Below are positions 46,524 through 58,490 of a DNA stretch of 64,000 nucleotides, piece by piece. The notes under the pieces are model-generated. The model had not been told where the DNA came from and did not search any database. It saw only the letters and a program-made list of their open reading frames with translations. Source of the stretch: Saccharopolyspora hirsuta (GTDB taxonomy: Bacteria > Actinomycetota > Actinomycetes > Mycobacteriales > Pseudonocardiaceae); contig NZ_VWPH01000002.1 of assembly GCF_008630535.1 (NCBI RefSeq), positions 124,001 through 188,000 of the forward strand, given 5' to 3'. The translations under genes were made by a program, and so were the position numbers. Every line of letters starts with the position of its first letter. Position 1 is the first letter of the stretch.

Positions 46524-46582
46524 CCTGCCTCCCGGACGGTGCGCGTCGCCGCGCGCCGCGTCGGATCCGGGAGGACCGCTCG

Positions 46583-46653
46583 CTCCGCCGCCAGGATTCG
46601 AACCTGGACCATCGGAACCAAAATCCGAGGTGCTGCCTTTACACCACGGCGGA
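46583..46653 (-). tRNA. tRNA-Gln (TTG)
   Basis: 71 nt. Acceptor TCCGCCG/CGGCGGA, anticodon stem TCGGA/TCCGA with loop TTTTGGT (anticodon TTG), T arm CCAGG-TTCGAAT-CCTGG. CCA is not encoded. Beside glmU as in mycobacteria. Decodes CAA and, by wobble, CAG. Confidence 0.96.
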
Positions 46654-47070
46654 TCGGGCGTCGTCGGCCCGCGGAGCCGATCTGTGACGCCCGGCACCGC
46701 TGCCCGAGCTTACCGGCCCGGGGCGACAGGCGGTGGTGCCCGGCCGACATCGTGACATGGCGCTCGGGGCGGGACGGCGTCGGGCTTGCGGAGTCGGGGG
46801 TTCCGGGGCGTGCTGGCACGGAGGTGGGACGCATCCGGACGGCGTCGGGTTGCGCAGTTGATCAGTCCGATCAGGTGAACGCGAGCAAACCGGACACGCC
46901 CGGAAGAGTGTGACACGCCGTGAATTTGCCGCTGGGGGGTGACGATTCCGCATCGGACAACTTACGCTTGCGTAGGTTACGGTCCCGTAGGTGGAGGTGT
47001 TGCGGGGCCGGGCTGCCCGGCGCAGGACGCTGTTTTCGCACCTCCCCAATGTCATCTGAGGTATTTGAGT
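46654..47070. other. Desaturase promoter region
   Basis: 417 nt between tRNA-Gln and the desaturase. Its left part is the tRNA promoter (minus strand); its right part carries the tandem palindromes at 46963-46989. No further gene is evident. Confidence 0.5.
46963..46989. promoter_or_regulatory. Tandem 12-bp palindromes, desaturase operator
   Basis: TACGCTTGCGTA (46963-46974) and TACGGTCCCGTA (46978-46989), both perfect, 15 bp centre to centre, 82 nt before the start codon. TetR-family repressors (DesT, FasR type) control fatty-acid desaturases through sites of this design; the TetR gene encoded just downstream at 48415 is a candidate, though conserved as Rv1019. Confidence 0.65.
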
Positions 47071-48033
47071 ATGACCGCAGTATCCGAGCGCGTTGCCTCC
47101 CCGAAGACCGAATCCGGACCTAAGCCGCTGACCACGGGGCCGCAGTCCGCTGGACGTTCGTCCCTCGTGTATGCGTTCTTGCTGATTCCGATGGCTGCGC
47201 TGATCGCCTCGATCCCGGTGCTCTGGGGCTGGGGCGTGGGGCCGCTCGACATCGGCTTGGCCGTGGCCTTCTGGGTGATCAGCGGTCTCGGAGTCACCGT
47301 CGGCTTCCACCGGTACTTCACGCACGGCTCGTTCAAGGCCAACCGCGGGGTGAAGATCGCCCTGGCCATCGCCGGGATGATGGCCGTCCAGGGGCCGGTG
47401 ATCACCTGGGTCGCCGATCACCGCAGGCACCACGCCTTCTCCGACCGCGAGGGCGACCCGCACTCGCCTTGGCTGTTCGGCACCTCGGCGGTGGCGCTGA
47501 CCAAGGGCTTCTGGCACTCCCACATGGGCTGGATGTTCAACCGGGAGATGACCAACGAGGACCGGTTCGCCCCGGACCTGCTCAAGGACCGCGAGCTGGT
47601 CGTGCTGAACCGGCTGTTCCCGCTGTGGACGGCCCTCAGCTTCCTGCTGCCCGCGCTGCTGGGCGGACTGATCAGCTGGTCCCTGTGGGGCGCGGTGACG
47701 GCCTTCTTCTGGGCGGGCCTGGTGCGCGTGTCCTTCCTGCACCACATCACGTGGTCGGTGAACTCGATCTGCCACATGATCGGCGAGCGCCCGTTCAAGA
47801 GCCGGGACAAGGCGGCGAACTTCTGGCCGCTGGCGATCCTGTCCTTCGGCGAGTCGTGGCACAACTCCCACCACGCCGACCCGACCTGCGCCCGGCACGG
47901 CGTGCTGCGCGGTCAGCTGGACATCTCGGCGCGGGTGATCTGGTTCTTCGAGAAGGTCGGCTGGGCCTGGAAGGTCCGCTGGCCCAACGAGAAGCGCCTC
48001 GCCCGGATCGCGGTCACCGAGTACAAGGGCTGA
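47071..48033 (+). CDS. Acyl-CoA desaturase (delta-9 type)
   Basis: 320 residues, four membrane segments and three His boxes: HRYFTH (about 83), HRRHH (about 119) and HNSHH (near 258). Di-iron membrane enzyme inserting a double bond in acyl-CoA with electrons from an oxidoreductase. ATG at 47071 follows GAGG. A D-type repeat starts 25 nt after the stop. Confidence 0.93.
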   Translation: MTAVSERVASPKTESGPKPLTTGPQSAGRSSLVYAFLLIPMAALIASIPVLWGWGVGPLDIGLAVAFWVISGLGVTVGFHRYFTHGSFKANRGVKIALAIAGMMAVQGPVITWVADHRRHHAFSDREGDPHSPWLFGTSAVALTKGFWHSHMGWMFNREMTNEDRFAPDLLKDRELVVLNRLFPLWTALSFLLPALLGGLISWSLWGAVTAFFWAGLVRVSFLHHITWSVNSICHMIGERPFKSRDKAANFWPLAILSFGESWHNSHHADPTCARHGVLRGQLDISARVIWFFEKVGWAWKVRWPNEKRLARIAVTEYKG

Positions 48034-48058
48034 CCCTTTCCGGTTCCGGTGGTCGCCC

Positions 48059-48300
48059 TGCGCGGCGGTGCCGGTAGCGGAACCTCAGAGGCCGCCTGGC
48101 TGCGGGATCCCGTTCTTGTGTATGGCCCAATACACGGCGAACGGGCTGTCCTCGCCAGGCGGCCTCTGAGAACCCGCGGCGGTGCCGGTGGCGAGGGTGG
48201 GTTGTGCGCCTGCGGCGCATGCGGCACCTGACCGCCGGCGCCGGTCGCCCTTCGCGGTAGCTGTTCACCTCCGAAAGCGGCTGGCGCCGCTTGCCCGACA
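48059..48300 (+). repeat. D-family structured repeat, copy 6 (covarying)
   Basis: Most divergent full copy and the most informative. Outer arms CCTCAGAGGCCGCCTGG / CCAGGCGGCCTCTGAG and inner arms CCCGTTC / GAACGGG differ from the other copies on both sides together, so pairing is kept. Apical TGTAT/ATACA, GCGCC-TGC-GGCGC and 3' AAGCGGC-TGGC-GCCGCTT hairpins are present. Fills most of the 381-nt gap 48034-48414. Confidence 0.87.
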
Positions 48301-48414
48301 CCGCGTCAGTCGTGGGTCGGAATCGAGAAGTGCCCGTTCGGCGGTTGCCGAGCGGTAATTTTTTTCGCACGGGTCGGCACACGGATGCCGGTCTTGCCGC
48401 CTAGGGTGGTGCGA

Positions 48415-49083
48415 GTGGTATCACGGCGACGCGGGCGGAACGCGCCCGAACCGGGAGCAAATCCTTCGGGGCGCACCGCGCGGGTCCGGATGACGGGCAA
48501 GGAACGTCGGCAGCAGCTGCTCGACGTGGCCCGCGCGCTGTTCGCGGAGAAGGGCTTCGACGGCACCTCGATCGAGGAGATAGCGCACCGCGCCGGGGTG
48601 TCCAAGCCCGTGGTGTACGAGCACTTCGGCGGCAAGGAGGGCGTGTACGCGGTCGTGGTCGACCGCGAGATGCGCACCCTGCTGGACCTGGTCGTCTCCG
48701 CGCTGTCCGCCGGGCACCCGCGCGACCTGCTGGAGCAGGCGGCCCGGGCGCTGCTGGACTACATCGACAACAACACCGACGGCTTCCGCGTGCTGGTCCG
48801 GGACTCGCCGGTGGCCAGCAACAGCGGCACCTTCTCCAGCCTGCTCAACGACATCGCCAGCCAGGTCGAGCACATCCTCGCGCTGCAGTTCAGCGCCCGC
48901 GGCTACGACGCGAAGCTGGCCCCGCTCTACAGCCAGGCGCTGGTGGGCATGGTCGCGCTGACCGGCCAGTGGTGGCTCGAAGCGCACAAGCCGAAGAAGG
49001 AGGAGGTGGCCGCGCACCTGGTCAACCTCGCCTGGAACGGCCTCTCCCACCTGGAGCACAAACCCCGCCTCTCGACGAAGTGA
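48415..49083 (+). CDS. TetR-family transcriptional regulator
   Basis: 222 residues. N-terminal helix-turn-helix LLDVARALFAEKGFDGTSIEEIAHRAGVSKPVVYEHFGGKEGVY, preceded by a basic tail. The C-terminal ligand domain has no recognisable class. GTG at 48415 lies 7 nt after TAGGGT (leaderless). Position matches Rv1019, a TetR regulator before mfd. Lies downstream of a desaturase with a TetR-like operator. Confidence 0.88.
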   Translation: MVSRRRGRNAPEPGANPSGRTARVRMTGKERRQQLLDVARALFAEKGFDGTSIEEIAHRAGVSKPVVYEHFGGKEGVYAVVVDREMRTLLDLVVSALSAGHPRDLLEQAARALLDYIDNNTDGFRVLVRDSPVASNSGTFSSLLNDIASQVEHILALQFSARGYDAKLAPLYSQALVGMVALTGQWWLEAHKPKKEEVAAHLVNLAWNGLSHLEHKPRLSTK

Positions 49084-49109
49084 TCGCGGCCCGCGCCCCC
49101 GGTCGGGCG

Positions 49110-49153
49110 CGATTTCAATGGAAATCGGACGTCTGATTTCCATTGAAATCGCG
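49110..49153. repeat. A-family paired quasi-palindrome, copy 7
   Basis: CGATTTCAATGGAAATCG and TGATTTCCATTGAAATCG, 26 nt after the tetR stop. First part of an A-C-B cluster between convergent genes. Confidence 0.9.
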
Positions 49154-49168
49154 GGAGTCGTCGACCGG

Positions 49169-49195
49169 AGCCGGGGTGTCGGTGTCCGGCACGCC
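49169..49195. repeat. C-family hairpin, copy 2 (degenerate)
   Basis: CCGGGGTGTCGG and CCGGCACGCCGG with one mismatch. Same position, between A and B, as the C hairpin at 62547. Confidence 0.6.
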
Positions 49196-49254
49196 GGTGG
49201 ATCGTCGCATCGGGTCCCGTCGTGGTGACCGGTTGTCGGTGGTCGGTCGACTTG

Positions 49255-49314
49255 CGGTTTCAATTGAAACTGTGATCCGCCGTGCGTGGCCGTCCGCAGT
49301 GTCAATTGAAACCG
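49255..49314. repeat. B-family palindrome pair, copy 3
   Basis: CGGTTTCAATTGAAACTG (49255-49272) and CAGTGTCAATTGAAACCG (49297-49314), 42 bp apart. The spacer GTGATCCGCCGTGCGTGG matches the spacer of copy 4 (62598-62620). Ends 23 nt from the dehydrogenase stop. Confidence 0.9.
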
Positions 49315-49336
49315 CGGGCCTCCGCGGCGTGCGGGG

Positions 49337-50521
49337 TCAGGGGGCGGTGATGCGGAGGATCTTGTCGTTCTGGCCGTTGGAGGTGGAGAGGTAGAGGGCT
49401 CCGCCGGGGCCCTGGCGGGCCGCTCGGAGGCGGCCGAAGGTCCCGTCCAGCTCCGCCGGGATCAGGACCTCGCGGACCGCGCCGTCGGGTTCGGTGCGGA
49501 GCAGGAGGAGCTTGCTGCCGCGGAGCGTGGCTACGGCCAGGACGCCGTCGAGGCGCCCCCACTGCGGGCCGGTCAGGAACGTCGCGCCGCTCGGGGCCAG
49601 GCGCTCGTCGCCGGAGGTCCACACCGCCTTGACCGCGTCCGGGAAGCGGTGCTGGTCGGTCATCGGCACCGACTCGTCGTAGCTGCTGGAGACGCCGCCC
49701 CGCGACGGGTCCCAGCCGTAGTTCGCGCCCGGCCGCAGCAGGTTGACCTCGTCGTCGTTGGCCGGGCCGTGCTCGGCGGTGAACACCCGCCCGTCGGGGT
49801 GCAGCGCGATGCCCTGCACGTTGCGGTGCCCGAAGCTGAGGACCAGCCGCTCGCGCGCGTCGGGCGAGGCGATGAACGGGTTGTCCGGCAGCGGTGCTCC
49901 GGTGTCGACGTTCATCCGCAGCACCTTGCCGCCCAGCGACGTCCGGTCCTGCGGGTCGGCGGGCCGCGCGGTGTCGCCGGTGCCGACCAGCAGCGCGCCG
50001 TCCGCGGCGAGCGCGAGGCGGCAGCCGGAGTGCCGACCGCTGGGGTTCACCGGCAGCCCGGTGAGCAGGTCGCCGACCCGGTCCGCGCGCGAGCCGTCCT
50101 CGGCGAGCCGCCAGGTGACCAGCCGGACGTCCACCGCGTCGCCGCCGACCTGGTGCGTCTGGCAGGTGATGAACCGCCGGTCGTTCGCGAAGTCCGGGTG
50201 CACCAGCAGCCCCATCAGGCCGCCCTCACCGGCCACCAGCACGTCGCCGAGATCAGCCCGGACCGGGTGCACCAGCGCGCCGGGGCGGTGGTCGGCGAGC
50301 AGCGCGATCCGGCCGGGCCGCTGGCTGACCAGGGCGGTGCCGTCCGGCAGGAAGCCGATGTCCCAGGGGTGTTCGAGCCCGTCGGCGATCACCTCGACGC
50401 GCAGCTCCGCGTCGGGCGCCGGTGGTGGCGTGCTGGCCGGGGTGGGGCGGCTCGCACCGTTCGCGCCGCAGCCCGCGAGGACGAGAACCAGGACCAACGC
50501 GACGAACCGGCGCACGTGCAT
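49337..50521 (-). CDS. PQQ-type sugar dehydrogenase lipoprotein
   Basis: 394 residues. Lipobox LAGC (Cys18), a Pro/Thr-rich linker, then a six-bladed soluble glucose/sorbosone dehydrogenase fold: GLEHPWDIGFLPDG, LLGLLVHPDF-like segment GGLMGLLVHPDF, GHRNVQGIALHPDG, EHGPANDDEVNLL and NYGWDP. Calcium/PQQ enzymes of this class oxidise aldoses outside the membrane; actinomycete members often have no known substrate. ATG at 50521; divergent from mfd. Confidence 0.85.
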   Translation of the reverse strand: MHVRRFVALVLVLVLAGCGANGASRPTPASTPPPAPDAELRVEVIADGLEHPWDIGFLPDGTALVSQRPGRIALLADHRPGALVHPVRADLGDVLVAGEGGLMGLLVHPDFANDRRFITCQTHQVGGDAVDVRLVTWRLAEDGSRADRVGDLLTGLPVNPSGRHSGCRLALAADGALLVGTGDTARPADPQDRTSLGGKVLRMNVDTGAPLPDNPFIASPDARERLVLSFGHRNVQGIALHPDGRVFTAEHGPANDDEVNLLRPGANYGWDPSRGGVSSSYDESVPMTDQHRFPDAVKAVWTSGDERLAPSGATFLTGPQWGRLDGVLAVATLRGSKLLLLRTEPDGAVREVLIPAELDGTFGRLRAARQGPGGALYLSTSNGQNDKILRITAP

Positions 50522-50686
50522 GGGATCAGTGTGACACCGGACACGGATTGCGACGCTGCGTGCTCGGGCCGCGGTGTTCGCGTCGGTGCCGAGTCGTAGT
50601 CTGGGTGCCGTCGCCCCTCCCGGCGTGGCGTTCGTCCCGGGCAGGGGTGTGTCCGCATTTCGCGATCTCTGCTGCGAGGTAGCTCC

Positions 50687-54283
<3,597 letters not shown>

Positions 54284-54313
54284 CCGCTGAGGCTCCGTTT
54301 CCGCAGGTCAGGT

Positions 54314-54359
54314 CCCGTGAGCACGTTCTGGTGCCATAGCCCCGCAAGGCGCTCACGGG
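54314..54359. repeat. E-family hairpin repeat, copy 2 (reverse)
   Basis: CCCGTGAGC / GCTCACGGG around a loop that on the minus strand reads TTGCGGGGCTATGGCACCAGA. Begins 30 nt after the mfd stop. Confidence 0.8.
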
Positions 54360-54386
54360 CCGCCACCGGCGGGAACCGGGCCGGTC

Positions 54387-54431
54387 GCCACCTGCGGATC
54401 TCGTCCTGAGTTGCCGAGATCCGCAGGTGGC
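54387..54431. promoter_or_regulatory. 17-bp inverted repeat before the BCCT gene
   Basis: GCCACCTGCGGATCTCG (54387-54403) and CGAGATCCGCAGGTGGC (54415-54431) are perfectly complementary with an 11-nt loop. It ends 46 nt before the BCCT start. Either a terminator after mfd or an attenuator/operator of the transporter. Confidence 0.6.
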
Positions 54432-54477
54432 GTGACCGTTGATCCGGCTCCGCATCGGTCACGAGGAGGCGCGGATC

Positions 54478-56172
54478 ATGACCAGGAAGGCCTCTGAACC
54501 GAACCAAACCGGCACGGACATCCCGCGGTCGCCGGAAGCCTTCGCCGCCGCGCACCGCACCGACCTGCTGGTCTTCGGGGTCACCGCGGTCATCACGGTG
54601 GTCTTCGTCGGCTGGGGCGTGTTCTCCACCCAGACGCTGGCCGCGGTGTCCAGCTCGCTGCTGTCCTGGTTGGTGACCAACATCGGCTGGGGGTTCGTGC
54701 TCGCGTCCACCGGCTTCGTGGTCTTCGCGCTGTGGCTGGCGTTCAGCCGCTACGGCGCGATCCCGCTCGGCGAGGACGACGAGGAGCCGGAGTTCCGCAC
54801 CGTGTCCTGGATCGCGATGATGTTCAGCGCGGGCATGGGCATCGGGCTGATGTTCTTCGGCGTCGCCGAGCCGCTGGCGCACTTCGTGGAGCCGCCGCCG
54901 GGCACCGTGGCGCCGCTCAGCGACGCGGCCGTGGAGACCGCGATGGCCACCTCGCTGTTCCACTGGACGCTGCACCCGTGGGCGATCTACGCGGTGGTCG
55001 GCCTGTCCATCGCCTACTGCAGCTTCCGCCGCGGCCGCAAGCAGCTGATCAGCGCGGTGTTCACGCCGCTGATCGGCAAGCGCGGGGCGGAGGGCCCGGC
55101 CGGCAAGCTGATCGACATCCTCGCGCTGTTCGCGACGCTGTTCGGCTCGGCCGCCTCGCTCGGGCTGGGCACGCTGCAGATCCGCAGCGGCATGCAGGCG
55201 GCCGGGTGGATCGGCGCGGTCGGCAACACCGTGCTGGTGCTGATCATCGTGGTGCTGACCGTGTGCTTCATCGCCTCCGCGGTGTCGGGCGTGGCCAAGG
55301 GCATCCAGTGGCTGTCCAACATCAACATGGTGCTGGCGGCGCTGCTGGCGATCTTCGTGTTCGTGGTCGGCCCGACGGTGTTCGTCCTGGACCTGCTGCC
55401 CACCTCGATCGGCGTCTACCTGCGCGACTTCGGTTCGATGGCGTCCCGCTCCGGCGCGACCGGCGGGGCGGCGATGAACGACTGGCTGTCCAGCTGGACG
55501 ATCTTCTACTGGGCGTGGTGGATCTCCTGGACGCCGTTCGTCGGCATGTTCATCGCCCGCATCAGCCGCGGCCGCACCATTCGCCAGTTCGTCGGCGGGG
55601 TGATCCTGGTGCCCAGCGTGGTCAGCCTGGTGTGGTTCGCGATCTTCGGCGGCAGCGCGATCAAGGTGCAGCAGAGCGGGGCGGACGTCTTCCGCAGCGG
55701 CGGCGAGGAGGCGCAGACGTTCCGGGTGCTGGAGACGCTGCCGCTGACGGCGATCACCACGGTGCTGGTGATGGTCCTGGTGGCGATCTTCTTCGTCTCG
55801 GGCGCGGACGCGGCTTCGGTGGTGATGGGCACGCTGTCCCAGCGCGGTTCGATCGATCCGAAGCGGTGGATCGTGGTGTTCTGGGGTGCCGCGACCGGTG
55901 CGGTGGCCGCGATCATGCTCGTCGTCGGCGGCGAGGACGCGCTCAGCGGCATCCAGAACCTGACGTTCCTCGCCTCGGCGCCCTTCGCGGTGGTGATGGT
56001 GCTGCTGTGCGTGGCGTTGCTGAAGGACCTGCGCGAGGACCCGATGATGCAGCGCGGGGAGAAGGGCGCGCAGGTGCTGGAGCAGGCGGTCATCGCGGGC
56101 ACCGAGCGCCACGGCGGCGAGTTCCAGTTGGAGGTCGGGCCCGTGGAAGACCACGGCGAACCCAGGTCGTGA
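54478..56172 (+). CDS. BCCT-family glycine betaine/choline transporter
   Basis: 564 residues, 12 membrane segments. BCCT signatures: FSAGMGIGLMFFGVAEPLAHF, the Trp-rich substrate segment WTLHPWAIYAVVGLSIAY and WWISWTPFVGMFIARISRGRTIRQF. Na+- or H+-coupled uptake of betaine, carnitine or choline, usually for osmoprotection. ATG at 54478 with GAGGAGG 8 nt upstream. Short C-terminal tail, so osmosensing as in BetP is unclear. Confidence 0.93.
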   Translation: MTRKASEPNQTGTDIPRSPEAFAAAHRTDLLVFGVTAVITVVFVGWGVFSTQTLAAVSSSLLSWLVTNIGWGFVLASTGFVVFALWLAFSRYGAIPLGEDDEEPEFRTVSWIAMMFSAGMGIGLMFFGVAEPLAHFVEPPPGTVAPLSDAAVETAMATSLFHWTLHPWAIYAVVGLSIAYCSFRRGRKQLISAVFTPLIGKRGAEGPAGKLIDILALFATLFGSAASLGLGTLQIRSGMQAAGWIGAVGNTVLVLIIVVLTVCFIASAVSGVAKGIQWLSNINMVLAALLAIFVFVVGPTVFVLDLLPTSIGVYLRDFGSMASRSGATGGAAMNDWLSSWTIFYWAWWISWTPFVGMFIARISRGRTIRQFVGGVILVPSVVSLVWFAIFGGSAIKVQQSGADVFRSGGEEAQTFRVLETLPLTAITTVLVMVLVAIFFVSGADAASVVMGTLSQRGSIDPKRWIVVFWGAATGAVAAIMLVVGGEDALSGIQNLTFLASAPFAVVMVLLCVALLKDLREDPMMQRGEKGAQVLEQAVIAGTERHGGEFQLEVGPVEDHGEPRS

Positions 56173-56206
56173 GCGGCGGTGGCGGCGATCACCGCCGCTC
56201 ACGAGG

Positions 56207-56401
56207 TCACTCCTCGACGGTGATGGCCGCGGCCGGGCACATCTCGGCCGCGTGGCGGACCTCGGCGGCGAGCTCCGCGGGCGGGGTGGCGTTCAGCAGG
56301 ACGACGATGCCGTCCTCGTCGCGCTGGTCGAACACCGCCTCGGCGGTCAGCACGCACTGGCCGGATCCGACGCACCTGTCCTGGTCGATTGTCACCTTCA
56401 C
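56207..56401 (-). CDS. Small [3Fe-4S] ferredoxin
   Basis: 64 residues. Cluster ligands in CVGSGQC and the C-terminal CP (MCPAAAI), spacing of a P450-type 3Fe-4S ferredoxin. Encoded 14 nt after the P450 gene, its probable electron acceptor. GTG start follows GAGGAGGA. No reductase gene is adjacent. Confidence 0.93.
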   Translation of the reverse strand: MKVTIDQDRCVGSGQCVLTAEAVFDQRDEDGIVVLLNATPPAELAAEVRHAAEMCPAAAITVEE

Positions 56402-56415
56402 GTCTTCCTCCTCGT

Positions 56416-57624
56416 TCACCAGGTCACCGGGAGTTCCGCGACGCCGCCGGTGATGGTCGGGCGCACCGGCAGCTCGTCCACGCCCTTCGCCAGCCGCAGG
56501 CCGGGCAGCCGCCGGGCGAGGGTGGCGAAGACGATGCGCAGCTCGGTGCGGGCGAGGCTCGCGCCGATGCAGAAGTGCGCGCCGTGCCCGAAGCCGAGGT
56601 GGGTGCGCTCGGCGCGGTCCGGGTCGAAGGTCTCGGCGTCGGCGTAGGCGGCCTGGTCGCGGTTGGCGGAGTTGACCGACAGGATGACGGCGTCCCCGGT
56701 GCGGATCGTGGTGCCCGCGACGTCGAGATCGGTGTGCGCGTAGCGCAGCAGGCCGAGGTCGCCGGGCGCGCCCAGCCGCATGATCTCCTCGACGGTGGCG
56801 TCCACCCGCCCGTCGGGGTCGGCGGTCAGCGCCGCCCACTGCTCCGGGCGGGTCATCAGGAACAGCACGCCCAGCCCGATGCGGTTGACCGTGGTCTCGT
56901 GCCCGGCGAAGAGCAGCCCGACGCACAGCCGGATCATCTCGTCGTAGTCGAAAGCCTCGTCGGCGCTCTGGGCGCGCACCAGGTCGGAGATCACGTCCTC
57001 GCCCAGCTGGTCGCGCTTGGCCTCGGCGAGCCCCACCATGTAGCGGCTGAACTCCTCGCGCGCCTGGTGCGCCTCGCCCCCGGCGGACGGGCTGGCCATG
57101 CGCTCGGACAGCGCGTGGAAGTGCTCGCGGTCGCTCTCGGGCACGCCCAGCAGTCGGCAGATGACCGCGACCGGCAGCGGGAAGGCCAGGCCGGAGTGCA
57201 GGTCGACGACGTCGTCGGGCGTCGCGCGCTCGGCGATCAGCTGGTCCAGGTAGCCGTCGACTAGGTCCTGCACGTGCTGGGAGAGCATCCGCATCCGCTT
57301 GGCGGAGAACGCCGGGGTGAGCAGTCGGCGCATCCGCGCGTGGTCGGCCTCCTCGGTCTCGTAGCTGCCGGTGGGACCGTCCTGCACCGCGGCCGTGGTG
57401 ATCCGCGAGGCGCGCTCGGGCTCGGGGTGGGAGCGGCCGAGCCGCTTGTCGCCGAGCAGCGCCTTGACCTCGTCGTAGCGGGTGACCAGCCAGGCGGGGT
57501 CCCCGGCCGGGGTGGTGACCGGGGTGATCGGTGCTTCGCGGCGGAGCACCTCGTACAGCGGGGCGAGGTCGAGGACGTTCGGCCTCGGGAAGGGCAACTG
57601 CAGGCGTTCGGCGGCAACGCTCAT
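56416..57624 (-). CDS. Cytochrome P450 monooxygenase
   Basis: 402 residues, soluble bacterial P450 (CYP105/107-like). I-helix oxygen motif AGHETT, ExxR in EEIMR, haem loop FGHGAHFCIGASLAR with the Cys ligand. Hydroxylates an unknown substrate with electrons from the downstream ferredoxin. ATG follows GGGAGAAG. A perfect operator lies at 57640-57664 and the divergent TetR gene is the probable repressor, so the system is inducible, more like detoxification or catabolism than secondary metabolism. Confidence 0.93.
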   Translation of the reverse strand: MSVAAERLQLPFPRPNVLDLAPLYEVLRREAPITPVTTPAGDPAWLVTRYDEVKALLGDKRLGRSHPEPERASRITTAAVQDGPTGSYETEEADHARMRRLLTPAFSAKRMRMLSQHVQDLVDGYLDQLIAERATPDDVVDLHSGLAFPLPVAVICRLLGVPESDREHFHALSERMASPSAGGEAHQAREEFSRYMVGLAEAKRDQLGEDVISDLVRAQSADEAFDYDEMIRLCVGLLFAGHETTVNRIGLGVLFLMTRPEQWAALTADPDGRVDATVEEIMRLGAPGDLGLLRYAHTDLDVAGTTIRTGDAVILSVNSANRDQAAYADAETFDPDRAERTHLGFGHGAHFCIGASLARTELRIVFATLARRLPGLRLAKGVDELPVRPTITGGVAELPVTW

Positions 57625-57639
57625 GGCTTCTCCCGGATC

Positions 57640-57664
57640 ATTATTGGCAGACACTGCCAATAAT
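57640..57664. promoter_or_regulatory. TetR operator, 25-bp palindrome
   Basis: ATTATTGGCAG-ACA-CTGCCAATAAT, perfect 11-bp arms, centred in the 91-nt divergent region. TAATGA (minus) and TAATGT (plus) at its ends resemble -10 boxes of the two genes, so one bound repressor would block both. Confidence 0.88.
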
Positions 57665-57715
57665 GTTCGGGTCGGTTAAGGTGTGTCAACGCCCGATCGC
57701 CCGGTGGAGGTGCTG

Positions 57716-58372
57716 ATGGTCCAGCGGACCGCTCGCCGCGGGCGCCCGCCGGTGAGCGAGGAGCAGCGCCAGCAGCAGCGGCTCGACATCTCCCGCCACG
57801 CGGTGCGGCTGTTCCGCGAGCAGGGGGTGGCGGCGACGTCGGGCGAGCAGATCGCGAAGGCGGCCGGGGTTTCCGAGCGCACGCTGTGGCGCTACTTCCG
57901 CAGCAAGGAGAGCTGCGTCGAGCCGCTGCTGACCAAGACGCTCGACGCCTTCCAGGACGTCCTGCGCAGCTGGCCGCCCGAGCTGGAGCTGGCCGAGCAC
58001 CTGCGCGCGGCCTACACGCTCGCACCCGAGTGGTCCGACGTCGAAGCTGTCCTCGCGGTCATCCGGATGACGCACGACGAACCGGCGCTGCGCGCGGCGT
58101 ACCTCGTGCTGCGGGAGCGCGCGGAGCCCACCTTCGTCGACGTCCTCGCCGAGCGGCTGGGTGTGCCGAGCGATGCGCTCGAGGTCCGCATGCAGGCCGC
58201 GGCCGTGAGCGCGGCGCTGCGGGCGGCGACCGACGAACTGGTGGCCATCACGGCGGAAGGTGTCGACCCGGAAGTCCTGGGCGAGCACCGGGAACGCCTC
58301 GCCGACGCGCTCCGCTTCATCACCCGCGCGCCGATCGGTTCGTGTCCACAGAGGACTAACAGCGACCGGTGA
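57716..58372 (+). CDS. TetR-family repressor of the P450/ferredoxin pair
   Basis: 218 residues. Helix-turn-helix LDISRHAVRLFREQGVAATSGEQIAKAAGVSERTLWRYFRSKE, then a helical ligand domain. ATG at 57716 has GGAGG 5 nt upstream; GTG at 57683 is an alternative adding eleven residues. Divergent from the P450 over a perfect palindrome, hence the inferred role. Confidence 0.88.
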   Translation: MVQRTARRGRPPVSEEQRQQQRLDISRHAVRLFREQGVAATSGEQIAKAAGVSERTLWRYFRSKESCVEPLLTKTLDAFQDVLRSWPPELELAEHLRAAYTLAPEWSDVEAVLAVIRMTHDEPALRAAYLVLRERAEPTFVDVLAERLGVPSDALEVRMQAAAVSAALRAATDELVAITAEGVDPEVLGEHRERLADALRFITRAPIGSCPQRTNSDR

Positions 58373-58428
58373 TCGCCGGATTCCCCGGAGCGGCGCGAAA
58401 TGTGCCGGAGATCAGTTCTGCCCCGGCG

Positions 58429-58453
58429 GGAACCTGGCGCAGTGCTGCGCGTC
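58429..58453 (+). promoter_or_regulatory. Possible ECF-sigma promoter
   Basis: GGAAC (58429-58433) and CGTC (58450-58453) with a 16-nt spacer, the pattern of cell-envelope-stress ECF promoters. Start codon of the lipoprotein gene is 38 nt further on. Confidence 0.45.
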
Positions 58454-58490
58454 TGTAGGGGAAAGTCCCCGTGGTTGAGAGGTTCTACCG

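Noticed and set aside
49255-49314. Possible two-repeat CRISPR (GTTTCAATTGAAAC-like repeats with a spacer of about 24 nt)
   Set aside because: Repeats are full palindromes, only two per locus, the spacer is partly shared between loci 13 kb apart, and there are no cas genes or leader.
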